DNA of 53,772 bases from Ichthyophthirius multifiliis (Eukaryota; Ciliophora; Oligohymenophorea; Hymenostomatida). Both the position numbers and the translations under genes were made by a program. The DNA is taken from the NCBI RefSeq assembly GCF_000220395.1, contig NW_004086170.1:1-53772 (forward strand). The letters run 5' to 3'. The notes under the pieces are model-generated. The model was not told the origin of the DNA. It saw nothing but the letters and a program-made list of their open reading frames with translations, and did not search any database. Each line of letters begins with the position of its first letter. Positions within the stretch are counted from its first letter, which is position 1. Positions 27,311 through 38,001 of this stretch are shown piece after piece.

Positions 27311-27863
27311 CATTACACAATTAAGAATCCTTTTTTAAAAAAACTTTAATCTTTAAAATTAATTATTTTAATAATATTAATTATGTTCTTCAAATATATC
27401 ATAAGATAATATATATACTTTGAAATATAATTTAGAGCGAAAACTTAAAATTTAAAAATACAAATAAAAGAAAAGAGTTTGGACTAGAAAAATTTCTTAT
27501 GATTGCAGAAAAAGAGTAGCAGATTAAAGAGTTAGAATAAAAGGTAGATTCGTTTCAAAAAAAGAATCTGAAAAATTTGTTAAAAACAAATAAATTGATT
27601 AGTCAACCCAATAAAATTCATAAGGAACTTCTTAATTTGCAAAAGAAAATAGCAATAAAAAATATTCTATACATAATAATGTTTTGATGGAAAAAATTAA
27701 ATATATGATATAAAATAAGTAGCCTATATTTTATTAAAAAATTAATAATTATGTTGATTAAAAATAAATAAATTAATTTGAAAAAACTAAAATTAAAATC
27801 ATATGTATAAAAAATATTAACATTAATAGTTATTAATTTATTTTTATTTTTTTAAAATTTTGA
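27064..27863 (+). CDS. CCT-motif (CONSTANS/CO-like/TOC1) protein with Gln/Asn repeat
   Basis: The C-terminal half (frame of 27363 onward) contains a clear CCT motif: LERKLKIQKYKQKKRVWTRK then SYDCRKRVADQRVRIKGRFV, matching the plant-type consensus of a basic R..xLxRYKEKRK block followed by RYxxRKxxAxxRxRxKGRF. In plants the CCT domain binds DNA with NF-Y partners or acts in clock regulators; in ciliates its role is unknown to me. The N-terminal half starts best at ATG 27064 (MQKIKQKSNQLHLISESQQQ) and includes a long TAA repeat read as poly-Gln. An alternative frame from ATG 27227 reads it as poly-Asn. Either way one base must shift near the T6/A7 runs at 27331-27343. The final ~70 residues before TGA 27861-27863 are low-complexity and less certain. 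Confidence 0.72.
27264..27309. repeat. AAT/TAA trinucleotide microsatellite inside the CCT gene
   Basis: About 15 perfect units. With TAA meaning Gln the repeat encodes poly-Gln, poly-Asn or poly-Ile depending on frame, with no stop in any of them. Confidence 0.9.
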
Positions 27864-28571
27864 AAAAATGTTTATATAAATTGAAAAATTATTAATATTT
27901 ATATTATAAATATTAGTAAATAAAAATATTTTATAATAATAAATCTATTAAATATTTTTTATAAAATAAAACTAAAATATGCTTTTAAAACTATAAATTA
28001 TATTATATTATATTATATATGTTCAATAAATTATAAATAATAAAATTATAATTCAAAAAACTTTTATTTATATTAGCATATATAAAATTATATTATATTT
28101 TTTTTAAAAAAGTATAGTTTAAAAGAAAAATATTTATAATTAAATTATGCATAAAATCTTGTTTTTTTATATTCTTTGTATATTTGATTTCCTTTAATAA
28201 ATGTGTTAACCAACTATATTAATTTAATTTTTTATAAAATTTAGAAAACTTTTTTTTAATTATTTAAGAGGCGAGGAATATGGATAAATTGCTATTATTT
28301 TTGTTGTATAGAATTTTTTTTTAAAAAAAAAATACAAAAAAGTTAAAAAGAATAATATAAACAAATTATATTATAAATTTAAATAAAATTCTTAATACAA
28401 AAGTTCTAATTATTAATTATATAAAATAATAATTAATAACCTTATTAAATTTGAATATAAATATAAAAAAAATTCATGTATTATAATTGTTAATAATTTC
28501 TTGAAAATTAACAAATTGAAATCAATATGGATAGCTTTTCAAGTAATTTATTTTGTAATAAATAAAACAAA
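27864..28571. other. Intergenic region between convergent genes
   Basis: AT-rich spacer after the CCT gene stop and before the stop of the next minus-strand gene. A less AT-rich islet (AAGAGGCGAGGAATATGG) lies near 28267-28284. No gene was recognised. Confidence 0.55.
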
Positions 28572-30481
28572 TCACTTTAATAGACTAAAATTATATTTGA
28601 TTTTATCACTTATTTAATTTAGCTATTCTTAACTGAAATTACTGTTACTTTATAAAGCTTAGATAAAACATTAAGATTAAGCATCTAATGTAAATTCATT
28701 CATTTTGTAAATAAATTTTAAAACTCTCAAATCGTTAAAAGAAAAAGCATCAAAATCATTACAATATAATTACAAATAGTATTCAAAGGGTCTAATATCT
28801 ATTAATGCTATTTATTAATTAGTATTAAGTTAATATTATATAGAATATTAAATCAAATTATCTTGAAATTATATTTTAAAACTTAAATAATCATCTAGTA
28901 CTATTTAAATATTTTTAAAATATATAAATAAATAAATATATTTTACAATAATTTTTTTTTATTCTTATTATTAAATTAAAATTTTAATATTTTCAAATTT
29001 ATTTTTGAAATCTAATAAATAACAAAAATCTATGTCAAAATATTTATTCAGAAAATTAGACAAAATCATTTAAATTTAATCTAAATCCTCTAAATTTAAG
29101 TCTATTTACATATTATTTTTTAAATGTTTATATAAACTTACACAATCTATAAAATTAAATGAAAAAAGTAACATATTATTGGCTAATTAATCAATAGATT
29201 TAACATATTTACTAAACTTAAGTTCTTTTATTTAATAAATAAATTACTTTTTTAATTTTTTATCTTCAAGAACCTCATTTGAAAAATCCCTATTTTATTT
29301 AACTAATATAAACCTCATTTTTTCTACAGCAGATAATATTTTATAACACAATTATTTTGGGTAAATCTCATTTTTGGTTTAAAACATATTCAAAATAGTT
29401 AGTTTTATATATGTTAAATCGCACTTTGAGATTTCTAATTAAGAGAACTATTCCATAATATTTTCTTTATAAAAAATATCATTTGTAAGTAAATCTACTA
29501 TTATATCTATATATTATGTTAAATCTTTTTTTTTATAATAAGAACTTACATTTGTTTCGAAATATTATTATTAAAAAAGCTATATTAATTTTAATAAATT
29601 TTATTATCCATATAATTCTTAATATAAGTTTTTTGGCTCTAATTATTACAATATTTATTCGAAAAATTGTAAAATTTATGATTTATTTTCGGAATTTTCT
29701 TTTTGTAAAAAATATTTATAATTTTTTTTATAATTAGACATATTTTATTTATAAAATTACATATTGTGTTTTTAATTAAATTTCTTATTTAGTCTATTAT
29801 TTATTTATCAAAAACTAATTGATTTTTTCTTTTATTATTTGTATTTATTTGATAATTATTTTAGAATTAAGAATTTTAGTTTATTTGTTAATTTAGCAAC
29901 TGGAAAATATCGAAAATAAATTATTCTGAAGTTGATTGATAAAAATTATTAATTAAATTTACTAAATAATTATCATTTTTGACAAATTATTTAAGGTTCA
30001 CATTTATCTAAGGTAAAAATTATTTTATTTCATTTATAAGTTCATCATTTACAATAAGTTCTTAAGTAAAATAATTTTTATTTGATATTAATTAAGGAGA
30101 ATTAAAAAACATCTTTGAACCCATTTTCCGAATTCTTAATTAATTAATGGCTTTAGGTGTATTATAATCACTCAACTTATCATGACTTTAACTTGTTTAT
30201 TCTTAGCAAAGAGAGTTTTTAGGAGTACTATTTAATGCGAGTTTCACGTATAAAGAAAATTCACTAAATTAGTTTTTATTAGAATCTGCTTAGCAATTAG
30301 TTATTGTATTTCTATTAAATTTTTATTGATTAAATTAAGGTTCATCAATTTCAGATAATAATTATAATCGTTTGTTTTTCGCTTCGTTCATAGGTGTATT
30401 TTCATTTGTATTTTTTTAAGTATTTTGAATACGAGGTAATTTTACTATAGATTCTTTATTAAAATTGCTTTTTTTTCTCAT
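28572..30481 (-). CDS. Unrecognised 615-residue Gln/Asn-rich helical protein
   Basis: Two exons, 29761..30481 and 28572..29698, sum to 1848 nt and stay in phase. Start ATG at 30481 (MRKKSNFNKESIVKLPRIQ); stop TGA at 28572-28574. The first ~200 residues are polar and probably disordered. From about residue 240 onward the sequence has regular Leu/Ile/Phe-spaced helices (for example QILQFFEQILQQLEPKNLY, LTQYIDIIVDLLTNDIFY, LTYIKLTILNMF), as in helical-repeat solenoids, but I recognise no named family. No signal peptide, membrane segment or catalytic motif is visible. A stretch around 28920-29000 is very AT-rich and looks like an intron (GT at about 28945), but excising it breaks the frame, so I left it in. 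Function unknown. Confidence 0.7.
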
Positions 30482-30731
30482 ATTTAAGTGTATTTTTTAT
30501 TGTATTTTAGTAATATAATTTTATAAAATTAAAAAATTAAAATAGAATAATATTTATTTCTAATTTTAGAAAAATTATAATAATATATATTATACATTAT
30601 TAAATTTAATTATAAATTGTATTTATTAAAAATATATTAAAAAATATGTATATATTAATATTCTCTCAACTTTATAAAAAAAATATATGTTTTTTTTTTT
30701 TTAATATTTAAAAAATAAAAGATTTTTTTTT
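30482..30731. other. Short AT spacer
   Basis: Lies between the start of the 615-residue protein gene and the stop of the AIFM3-like gene. A/T runs only. Confidence 0.5.
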
Positions 30732-33313
30732 TCATTCATCTAAGCCTTCTCCTCTATAATTTTAATCAGGCATTTTTCCTTCTTCATTAAAATCATAATA
30801 AGTCGATTATCTTTCTCTATAATACCAAATAACATCTTTATTATTAACTTTATCTTATAAACTTTACACAACATTTTTATAGCAGCCGCTTTTTTTAGAT
30901 AATCTAATAGCCTCTTCTATATCTTATATTTGTATTTGTTTATTTTAATTTCACTCAATGTAGGCATTAAGGATAATCTTATAGCCTCATTCAAAATATT
31001 AATTCTATTTTATTAAGAAGGAGAACCTGTAACTGATAAAATTTCATCTTATTGAGAATGAAATGCCACAAAATCCCAATTTTTTAAATCTCCTTGAATT
31101 AAAGTCTCGTTCTAGAATTTTTAATATCCAACATGTTGAAGTATTTTTCCGAAAAATTCATATTAATAAAAGGGTATTTGATGCCAAGGTATGTCCTTTT
31201 TATTTATATTTTTTATAAAGATATATTTATTTAAAAAATAAAGTAAAAAAAAAAAAATTACTAAAGCTAAAACATTATACGCTGAAGTCACTCCTTAATG
31301 ATAAGCTGTATTCCATTCATTTAATTAAATCTGATATTTTTTATTTTTTTATTTTTTTTTAAAGAAAACATTTATATAAATTTACTCTATTATTAAGAGC
31401 AAAATAAACTGCAGATGAATTCGCTCCTGCAGCAAATATACGTTTATAGTCAGTTCTAGTATTATAATCACACCTTATTTTGCAGTCATCTTCAAATTCT
31501 AATTAATCTAATTCGGGATGTAATAAAAATTAAGTGTTAGCTTTAAAATTATTTGGCATTAATATTATTAAATCAGTATCTAATTACAACTTTTTATTTA
31601 AATAAAAAAATATACTGAAATAATTTATTTACTCCTGATTAAAATATTATTTTTTTGGCTTTATTTTAATCTTTTTAATCTGCTTCTATTTTTTTTACTT
31701 TATTCTTCATAACAAATTTTATTTTATTATCAAGGGCAATACTTTTATATTAAATATATATATATATATATATATTTATCATTAATTTTAATACTTCAGA
31801 ATCTGATCATATAATTCTTCGCCGTATTCTTAACCCATTACTGGTTTTTTATTTTCATCTACAACCCAAATATCAATATGAGGGAATTCCTTTTTTATAG
31901 TTGAAGCGCATTCCATTGTTCTAATACTATTACCTAAAATTGTCTTTTGTTTTTTTAATAATTAGTAAAAAGTTTTTTTAATAAATACGATTATATTTTA
32001 CAATATGCTTTGCACTTTCTAAATAGTATTTTATCTTTTTATGGTGTTCCATATTATATAAAAAACTCACATTTTCTTTTTCCTAAAGTCCTTCTATTTC
32101 CCTTATTTCAGGAGAGACACCTGTTGCAACAATAAGTCCATCATATTCAATTTTAAGACCATCTTCAAGTAAAACATAAGGAGAACCATGCTTTTTTTTA
32201 ATTAAAAAAAACAAACAATTTTTTTTTTACAGTTTTATCAACATATACGACTTCCCTTCCTAACATAAAATTAATTCCAGTTGATTCGTACCAATCTTCG
32301 TCTCTTAAATAAAGATTTTTATAATTTAAATTTTTGAAACTCTTTGTTAATTTAGTTTTATCATAAGGAAGTTTTGTTCCTTTTGTTATTAATGTTATTT
32401 CTCCAGTATAACCAGTTAATCTTAAAGATTCTATCGCTCCAAAAGCCGCTGGCCCAGCTTTATTTTTTCATTTTTATTTTTTTATTTTTATTTTTTTACA
32501 TCCTATTATAACCACTTTTCTAAAATCACTTGCATATTTAGTTTGAAACGCGGGTACTATTCTTTTAGGAATATATTTAGGTATATAAATTATTACTTTT
32601 CCTTATTTCTTTTTAATTTTTATTATATTATCATTTTTTTTATTAATTTAAATTACTTCCTCCACATAAAATCGGGGTAACTCATCTATCGCAGGAGCTA
32701 ATTCAGGTAAACCAGTTTATATATTAAATGCTGAACCATTTTATGGGCTATATAATTTATTTTCAAAACAAATTCCATTTTTTAAGCTTGTTTTACCATC
32801 ATAAGTGTCAATTCCTATTTTATATTTTAATTATTATTGTTTAAAATTTTCAAGAATTTTATTACCTCCTACACAATATAATTTTCCTTAATATCTTATT
32901 ATAAGTAATTCATATTCAGAATTATCTCCATCTTTTACAGTATACTATAATAGTAATAAATATATATATATTATAAAAATATATGTTTCTTACTGAAAAT
33001 ATTTATCCTTCTTTTATTTATGATGATTCACAAACTTCGTACTTTTTTAAATTATATATTAATATATTTATGGTTTTTTAACCCTTTATAATTGTTTCAT
33101 TGCGTCTAATTTTTATTATTTATTATCATCAACTTTTAATTTTTAATCTGTTTCATTTTAACATGACAATTTCTTTTACATATTCCAAGTAAAATTAACT
33201 CCAGCAATTAATAATAAATGTTTCAAAGTTTATTTTTGTAAACTTTGCCTTTTAAATATTAACTAATTAAAGTTTTAACGTCTAAATAAAGTTTTGAAAA
33301 AAAAAAAATTCAT
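30732..33313 (-). CDS. AIFM3-like flavoprotein with degenerate Rieske domain
   Basis: Twelve exons from the 5' end: 33083..33313, 32994..33041, 32866..32944, 32500..32814, 32231..32457, 32002..32190, 31795..31943, 31633..31741, 31386..31589, 31262..31330, 30955..31195, 30732..30922; 2052 nt, 683 residues. The basic, Phe/Arg/Gln-rich leader (MNFFFFKTLFRRQ) suggests mitochondrial import. Residues ~78-170 align with the AIFM3 Rieske domain (YEVCESSQIKEG, KLYCVGG, SPQNGSAFNIQTG), but the four cluster ligands are Asp, Tyr, Ser and Asn instead of Cys/His. The oxidoreductase part follows: VVIIGSGPAAFGAIESL (FAD fold), KLPYDKTKLTKSF, GLIVATGVSPEI, ITILGNSIRTMECAST (second nucleotide fold, weak glycine pattern) and RIFAAGANSSAVYF (usual AAGD is AAGAN). 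A normal redox role is doubtful. The 32-nt intron at 30923-30954 is unusually short but restores phase; a base slip there is the alternative. Confidence 0.85.
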
Positions 33314-33509
33314 TTTTTAATTTTATTTTTTGATAAAATAAAAAGATTTTTCTAAGAATTTAATCCTATCAATTTTTTATATTTTTTTTTTAAATATAAT
33401 TAAATTTTTATTTATTTATTTTTAATTTATAGTAACATAAATAAATAACTGAATATTAAAATATTATAAATTATAAACAAGGAAAATCTAAAAATTCAAA
33501 AAAACAAAT
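33314..33509. promoter_or_regulatory. 196-bp divergent promoter region
   Basis: It separates the start codons of the AIFM3-like and p101-like genes, which point away from each other. All transcription signals for both must lie here or within 5' UTRs. No motif was recognised. Confidence 0.45.
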
Positions 33510-36500
33510 ATGGCAAATAATAATCCTTTCAAAGACGTAATGGCAAGAATATTAAAGCCACCATCTTTTTTAACAAATTAAAAATTAAAACCTTAAGAAT
33601 ATAATAAATTCTGGGCAGATTTAAATATTCCAGAAAATTCATTTCAATATGTAACAAAGCTGATTGAGACAATATATGATTTAGAAAAATAAAAAAATTT
33701 AGTAATAAATATTTATCATTAGAAACATCCTTATGTACATTATTTGTAGTATCTATGTATACTGATTTAGATTAGAAAAATAAAAAGAGTGAATTAATAT
33801 AAATAAAAGATTAATATAAAGATAATAATTAAAAATAAAATATATGCCCGTATACTTAATCAATTATTGAGAATTTGTTTTATTATCATGTTGATAACGA
33901 TGAAACCAATTTTATTTCTAATTTAGTTGGATAAATTTGTTTTTTTCCTAATTTAACAAAGTAAAATCTTGATAATTTAAACTAAGAATCTGCTATGGCA
34001 GATCATTTAAAATGTATTTTTTTTTTTCAAAATATATTACTTATTTTTTTAAATAGAATATTTCACGCAGCTAGAATCCTATACTAAATAAGTGAAAAGT
34101 GAAAATCAGCCTTATTATAGCGCCCTTTTATTGTAAGAATCTGAACTTTAAGAAACAGGAGAATTGACTTATGCCTATGAGTATTTTCAATCTTTTCTAC
34201 GATCTAAAAACAGATAAGTTCCGAGGGTGGTTTTTGATTCTATTGTAAGGTATTTTAAAGTTTTACCTTAAATTGCAAAGGAATGGCCTGACCAAGCCGA
34301 AAAAAGCATTTTGTGCTTGCTCCATTTAACAAAATAAACTTTTACTTTTTACGGAGCAAAAGATTTAGAATCAATAAGATCAGTTTTGGCTTAAGTATAG
34401 ATTTTTAGAAGATGGCCTTATCCAGTAGGTAATTTAGCTTAAGAGCTGGTAACTTTATTATTTGCGGAATTTAAATCTAAAGGAAATGCTTTTCGTTATA
34501 AAGTATTTTTTTATTTAAATAATGATAATAATAAAAAATATTAGATTAGAGAAGATATTCCAGATGTAGATATATAAGAAGAAAATTAAGATGAACAAAC
34601 ATAAGAATTTTAATAAAATGAAGAAAATAAAAACGAATCTTCTATTAGTTAAAATAAGTAAAAAAATTATAATATTTATTCTTTATCTTTAAAAAAAGTA
34701 TGAAAAAAGATCAAAAAGAAAAAGGAACACAATAAGCTCTTTATAAAGCTTATATAATTGCAGATAAAGAATAAACGGAAATAAATTACTTATGTACATA
34801 TAGTAATAAATTAGTAAATTAAAATAAAGTTTCAAATACACATATATTAAGAACTGCATTAGTTATAAATATGCTAAGCATAACAAAAATATAAATAAAT
34901 GATAATTAAATTAACTAAAAAGATGATACAGACATAGTAAGTAGTATATGTAGAAAAAATCCAAAAGATATATTCAAACTTTATTGCCGTCTTTTAAATG
35001 TAATAGAAAAATGTGATGAACTAGACGCTTTAATAGAAAGTAGATTAATCTAAGAAGAAGTATTCGAATAGATAACAAAAGAAATAAGAGATTTACCTGA
35101 CGAAAATGTTTCCTAACCAAAATCTATTTATAATATAATATAAGAAAATATGGTCACTTTTATACCAGAATATCCTTATTGCACATTTGATCCTATATAA
35201 AAATTCAACATTAATTAATAATTATAAAAATAAAGTACAATGAAATAAATCTAACAATAAAAATAAAATAATCCTATAAAGGCATTTTAATCAATTAAAG
35301 AAGAATATGATCAAATTTACTAAACAATTTATTTCCCATTAGCAGAAGAAGGTGATTCTAAACGAAAGAAAGATGTATTAAATAAACTCAAAGAAAAATT
35401 TTTTAATAATGATAAAATTAATCAAATACCCCTTTATTAAGAGCCCCATAGATTCATTGTAATGGGAGGAGACGCAGAACTTCATGGATTTATATAATTT
35501 ATAGGCGAACTATTTTGTGAATATGAAGAAAAAAAGGTTGATATGAAAAAACTTGATTTAAGAATATTTTTAGTTCCATGTAAAAAAAGCACTTTGGCAC
35601 ATTTTATTGCCTCAAAAGACGTTTGGTACTAAAGATATTTATACATTCCTTTTAATGAGGAAACTCTTATTCCAAAATATGAACATACATCTGAAACTGG
35701 CAAAATAAATTAATAAGAATTGTTCTTTTCAAATGAAAATAAAAATAATATCACTCTTCCTTATAAATTAAGGCTTGATGCATTACATACATATGTCAGA
35801 GAAGCTAATAGGGCTTTTAATGTAAGAGTTTACAAAATAAATTGCACTTGGAATGATGAAAGTATTTAATAAAAAAATGTGTTTTTTTGCTAATATGTAG
35901 AAATCGGCGAACCAGTAGAAGCAGAAAAGTTCATGTAAAGAGAAAGAAAGAAAGAAAATTTAAGCTATTATGATTTAAAAGAAAAAATTAAATTAAATTT
36001 GGAGGACATTAATTTAGAATTTAATTCTTAAGTATAGATTATTTAGGTAATTTATGGAAAGAAGAAATTTTCGAGGAAAATATAAATAGCATCAAAATAA
36101 ATAATGTATATAAAGAATATTTTGAAGGAAATACGCCTTTTCCGAATTCTCATTGGTTGGAATTTACTTGTATTACTTCAGAAAACTCTAAATTATTTGA
36201 TACTAATTTAAAATAAAAACATATTTTCAAAAAGCATGGAAGTAAATACATATTTTATTTATTTTAATTTTTTTTTCTTAAGGAGATTAAATTTAAGCTG
36301 CTTTTAAAGCTTTATTCACTTCAATCCCTATTGAAAATATTACTATTAATGAACAAAAAAATAATCCTTTTTCAATTCTTGTTGATGGAAAAATTTTAAA
36401 TAATCTTAAGAAAATTACTATTGAACCTGTAAAAGACTTAAAAAACCCGGATTTAGTTTTAAGTGTTCCAATTATGACTTTCTTACCATTAAAACTATGA
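33510..36500 (+). CDS. Large soluble protein, possible PI3K adaptor p101 (PIK3R5/6) homologue
   Basis: Exons 33510..34013, 34057..34501, 34544..34657, 34699..36241, 36283..36500; about 941 residues. The first ~370 residues are helical (QESELQETGELTYAYEYF, FDSIVRYFKVLPQIAKEWPD), followed by an acidic Gln/Asn/Glu linker. The C-terminal ~450 residues look alpha/beta: RFIVMGGDAELHGFIQFIGE, LRIFLVPCKKSTLAHFIASK, DVWYQRYLYIPFN, LPYKLRLDALHTYVREANRA, WLEFTCITSENSKLF and DLVLSVPIMTFLPLKL at the end. Length, helical-then-alpha/beta order and the xDxWYxR segment resemble the gamma-type PI3K adaptor p101, from memory; I cannot verify it. Two one-base slips are needed, at the A7 run 33691-33697 and near 36030-36035. 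With both, exons sum to 2826 nt. The last exon is repeated after the assembly gap. Alternative: an unrelated ciliate family. Confidence 0.7.
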
Positions 36501-36881
36501 AAAATAAATAATTTATATATAATATAATTAAAATGTATATTAAAAATATATTTTTTTTTTTTCAAAAGATAATAATAATATATTTGTCTATAAAAATATT
36601 TAAATTAAAAAAAATATATTTAATTATTAAATACAAATTATAATTAGTTTTTTTATTTATAAAATTAATTTATTTTGTTTGCAATTTGATTAAAATATAT
36701 ATTTTTAAAATAAATTCAATAATTAATATAAATAATTAATTTATTAGCAGAATCGTACGATTATGATTTATTTTCAGAAAAACAGATAATAAAACAAAAA
36801 ATAAATAATTATTTATATATATTAATATATATGTTGCCCTTTTAAAAAAAATAACAATTAATTAACTAAAATTTATATTAA

Positions 36882-36887
<6 letters not shown>
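36240..36887. repeat. Duplicated segment A, first copy
   Basis: Starts at the last splice donor of the p101-like gene and includes its last intron, last exon and about 390 bp downstream. It recurs nearly identically at 37326 onward. Differences seen are mostly in A/T run lengths (T9 vs T8 in the intron, A7 vs A6 in the exon) plus a few substitutions in the 3' flank. Confidence 0.9.
36751..36762. other. 12-bp perfect palindrome AATCGTACGATT
   Basis: A GC-containing palindrome in otherwise A/T-only 3' flank, 251 bp after the p101-like stop. It is preserved exactly in the second copy at 37834-37845. Confidence 0.5.

Positions 36888-36951
<64 letters not shown>
36888..36951. repeat. AT dinucleotide microsatellite
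   Basis: Long (AT)n tract that joins segment A to segment B in the first copy. Confidence 0.9.
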
Positions 36952-36955
<4 letters not shown>

Positions 36956-37304
36956 AATTTTTTATAGCCTTTTAATATTTTTTTTTAATTTTAATTAAGT
37001 TAATCAATAAATTTATTCTTTATTGTAAAATGGGTTTAAAGCTAAATACAATTTATTAATTAATTTTGAGTGATTATATTTAAAAATATTAAAGATTTAG
37101 ATATACATATGTATTTTAAATTATATAAATTATTACGTGTTCATAATTTTTTATTTCACTTGTGTTTATTATTTTATTTTCTCTGTATTTATTTTATATA
37201 CTTAATTTAAAGAAAGAGAGAAAAAAAGGGGTGTCCGCCTTTTTTATGTGTATTCAAAAAAATTACAGAAAAAATAAAAAAACTTAAAATATAAATATTT
37301 ATAA
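36952..37304. repeat. Segment B, first copy (abuts the gap)
   Basis: Begins TGTTAATTTTTTATAGCC and ends at the N run. It recurs at about 39021-39370 with several substitutions (for example GGGTGTCCGCC here, GGTATCCGCC there). No coding sequence was recognised. Confidence 0.85.
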
Positions 37305-37325
37305 NNNNNNNNNNNNNNNNNNNNN
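37305..37325. other. Assembly gap, 21 N
   Basis: A run of N joining two contigs. The sequence on its right restarts inside the p101-like gene's last intron, so the join is suspicious. Confidence 0.99.
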
Positions 37326-37583
37326 AAGTAAATACATATTTATTTATTTTAATTTTTTTTCTTAAGGAGATTAAATTTAAGCTGCTTTTAAAGCTTTATT
37401 CACTTCAATCCCTATTGAAAATATTACTATTAATGAACAAAAAATAATCCTTTTTCAATTCTTGTTGATGGAAAAATTTTAAATAATCTTAAGAAAATTA
37501 CTATTGAACCTGTAAAAGACTTAAAAAACCCGGATTTAGTTTTAAGTGTTCCAATTATGACTTTCTTACCATTAAAACTATGA
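37326..37583 (+). pseudogene. Partial second copy of the p101-like gene's 3' end
   Basis: Matches 36240-36500: the last intron (from just before the GT), acceptor CTTAAG and the whole last exon to its TGA at 37581-37583. No upstream exons precede it, only the N gap. Inside the exon an A7 run of copy one is A6 here, which would change the frame. Two readings are possible: an overlapping contig end, i.e. the same locus or other allele placed twice, or a true truncated tandem duplication. The first is more likely because the copy begins exactly at the gap. Confidence 0.8.
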
Positions 37584-37956
37584 AAAATAAATAATTTATA
37601 TATAATATAATTAAAATGTATATTAAAAATATATTATTTTTTTATCAAAAGATAATAATAATATATTTGTCTATAAAAATATTTAAATTAAAAAAAATAT
37701 ATTTAATTATTAAATACAAATTATAATTAGTTTTTTTATTTATAAAATTAATTTATTTTGTTTGCAATTTGATTAAAATATATATTTTTAAAATAAATTC
37801 AATAATTAATATAAATAATTAATTTATTAGCAGAATCGTACGATTATGATTTATTTTCAGAAAAACAGATAATAAAACAAAAAATAAATAATTATTTATA
37901 TATATTAATATATATGTTGCCCTTTTAAAAAAAATAACAATTAATTAACTAAAATT

Positions 37957-38001
<45 letters not shown>

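Noticed and set aside
29516-29737. Plus-strand open frame MLNLFFYNKNLHLF
   Set aside because: Antisense of an exon and intron of the minus-strand 615-residue gene. Low-complexity Phe/Ile/Asn wording is typical of shadow frames.
32815-32865. Reading through the 51-nt segment in the AIFM3-like gene as coding
   Set aside because: It is in frame and stop-free, but removing it gives near-perfect spacing to the AIFM3 Rieske region, and it has GT..AG ends.
36293-36565. Minus-strand frame over the last exon of the p101-like gene
   Set aside because: Shadow of the plus-strand exon, which splices in phase and ends at TGA 36498-36500.
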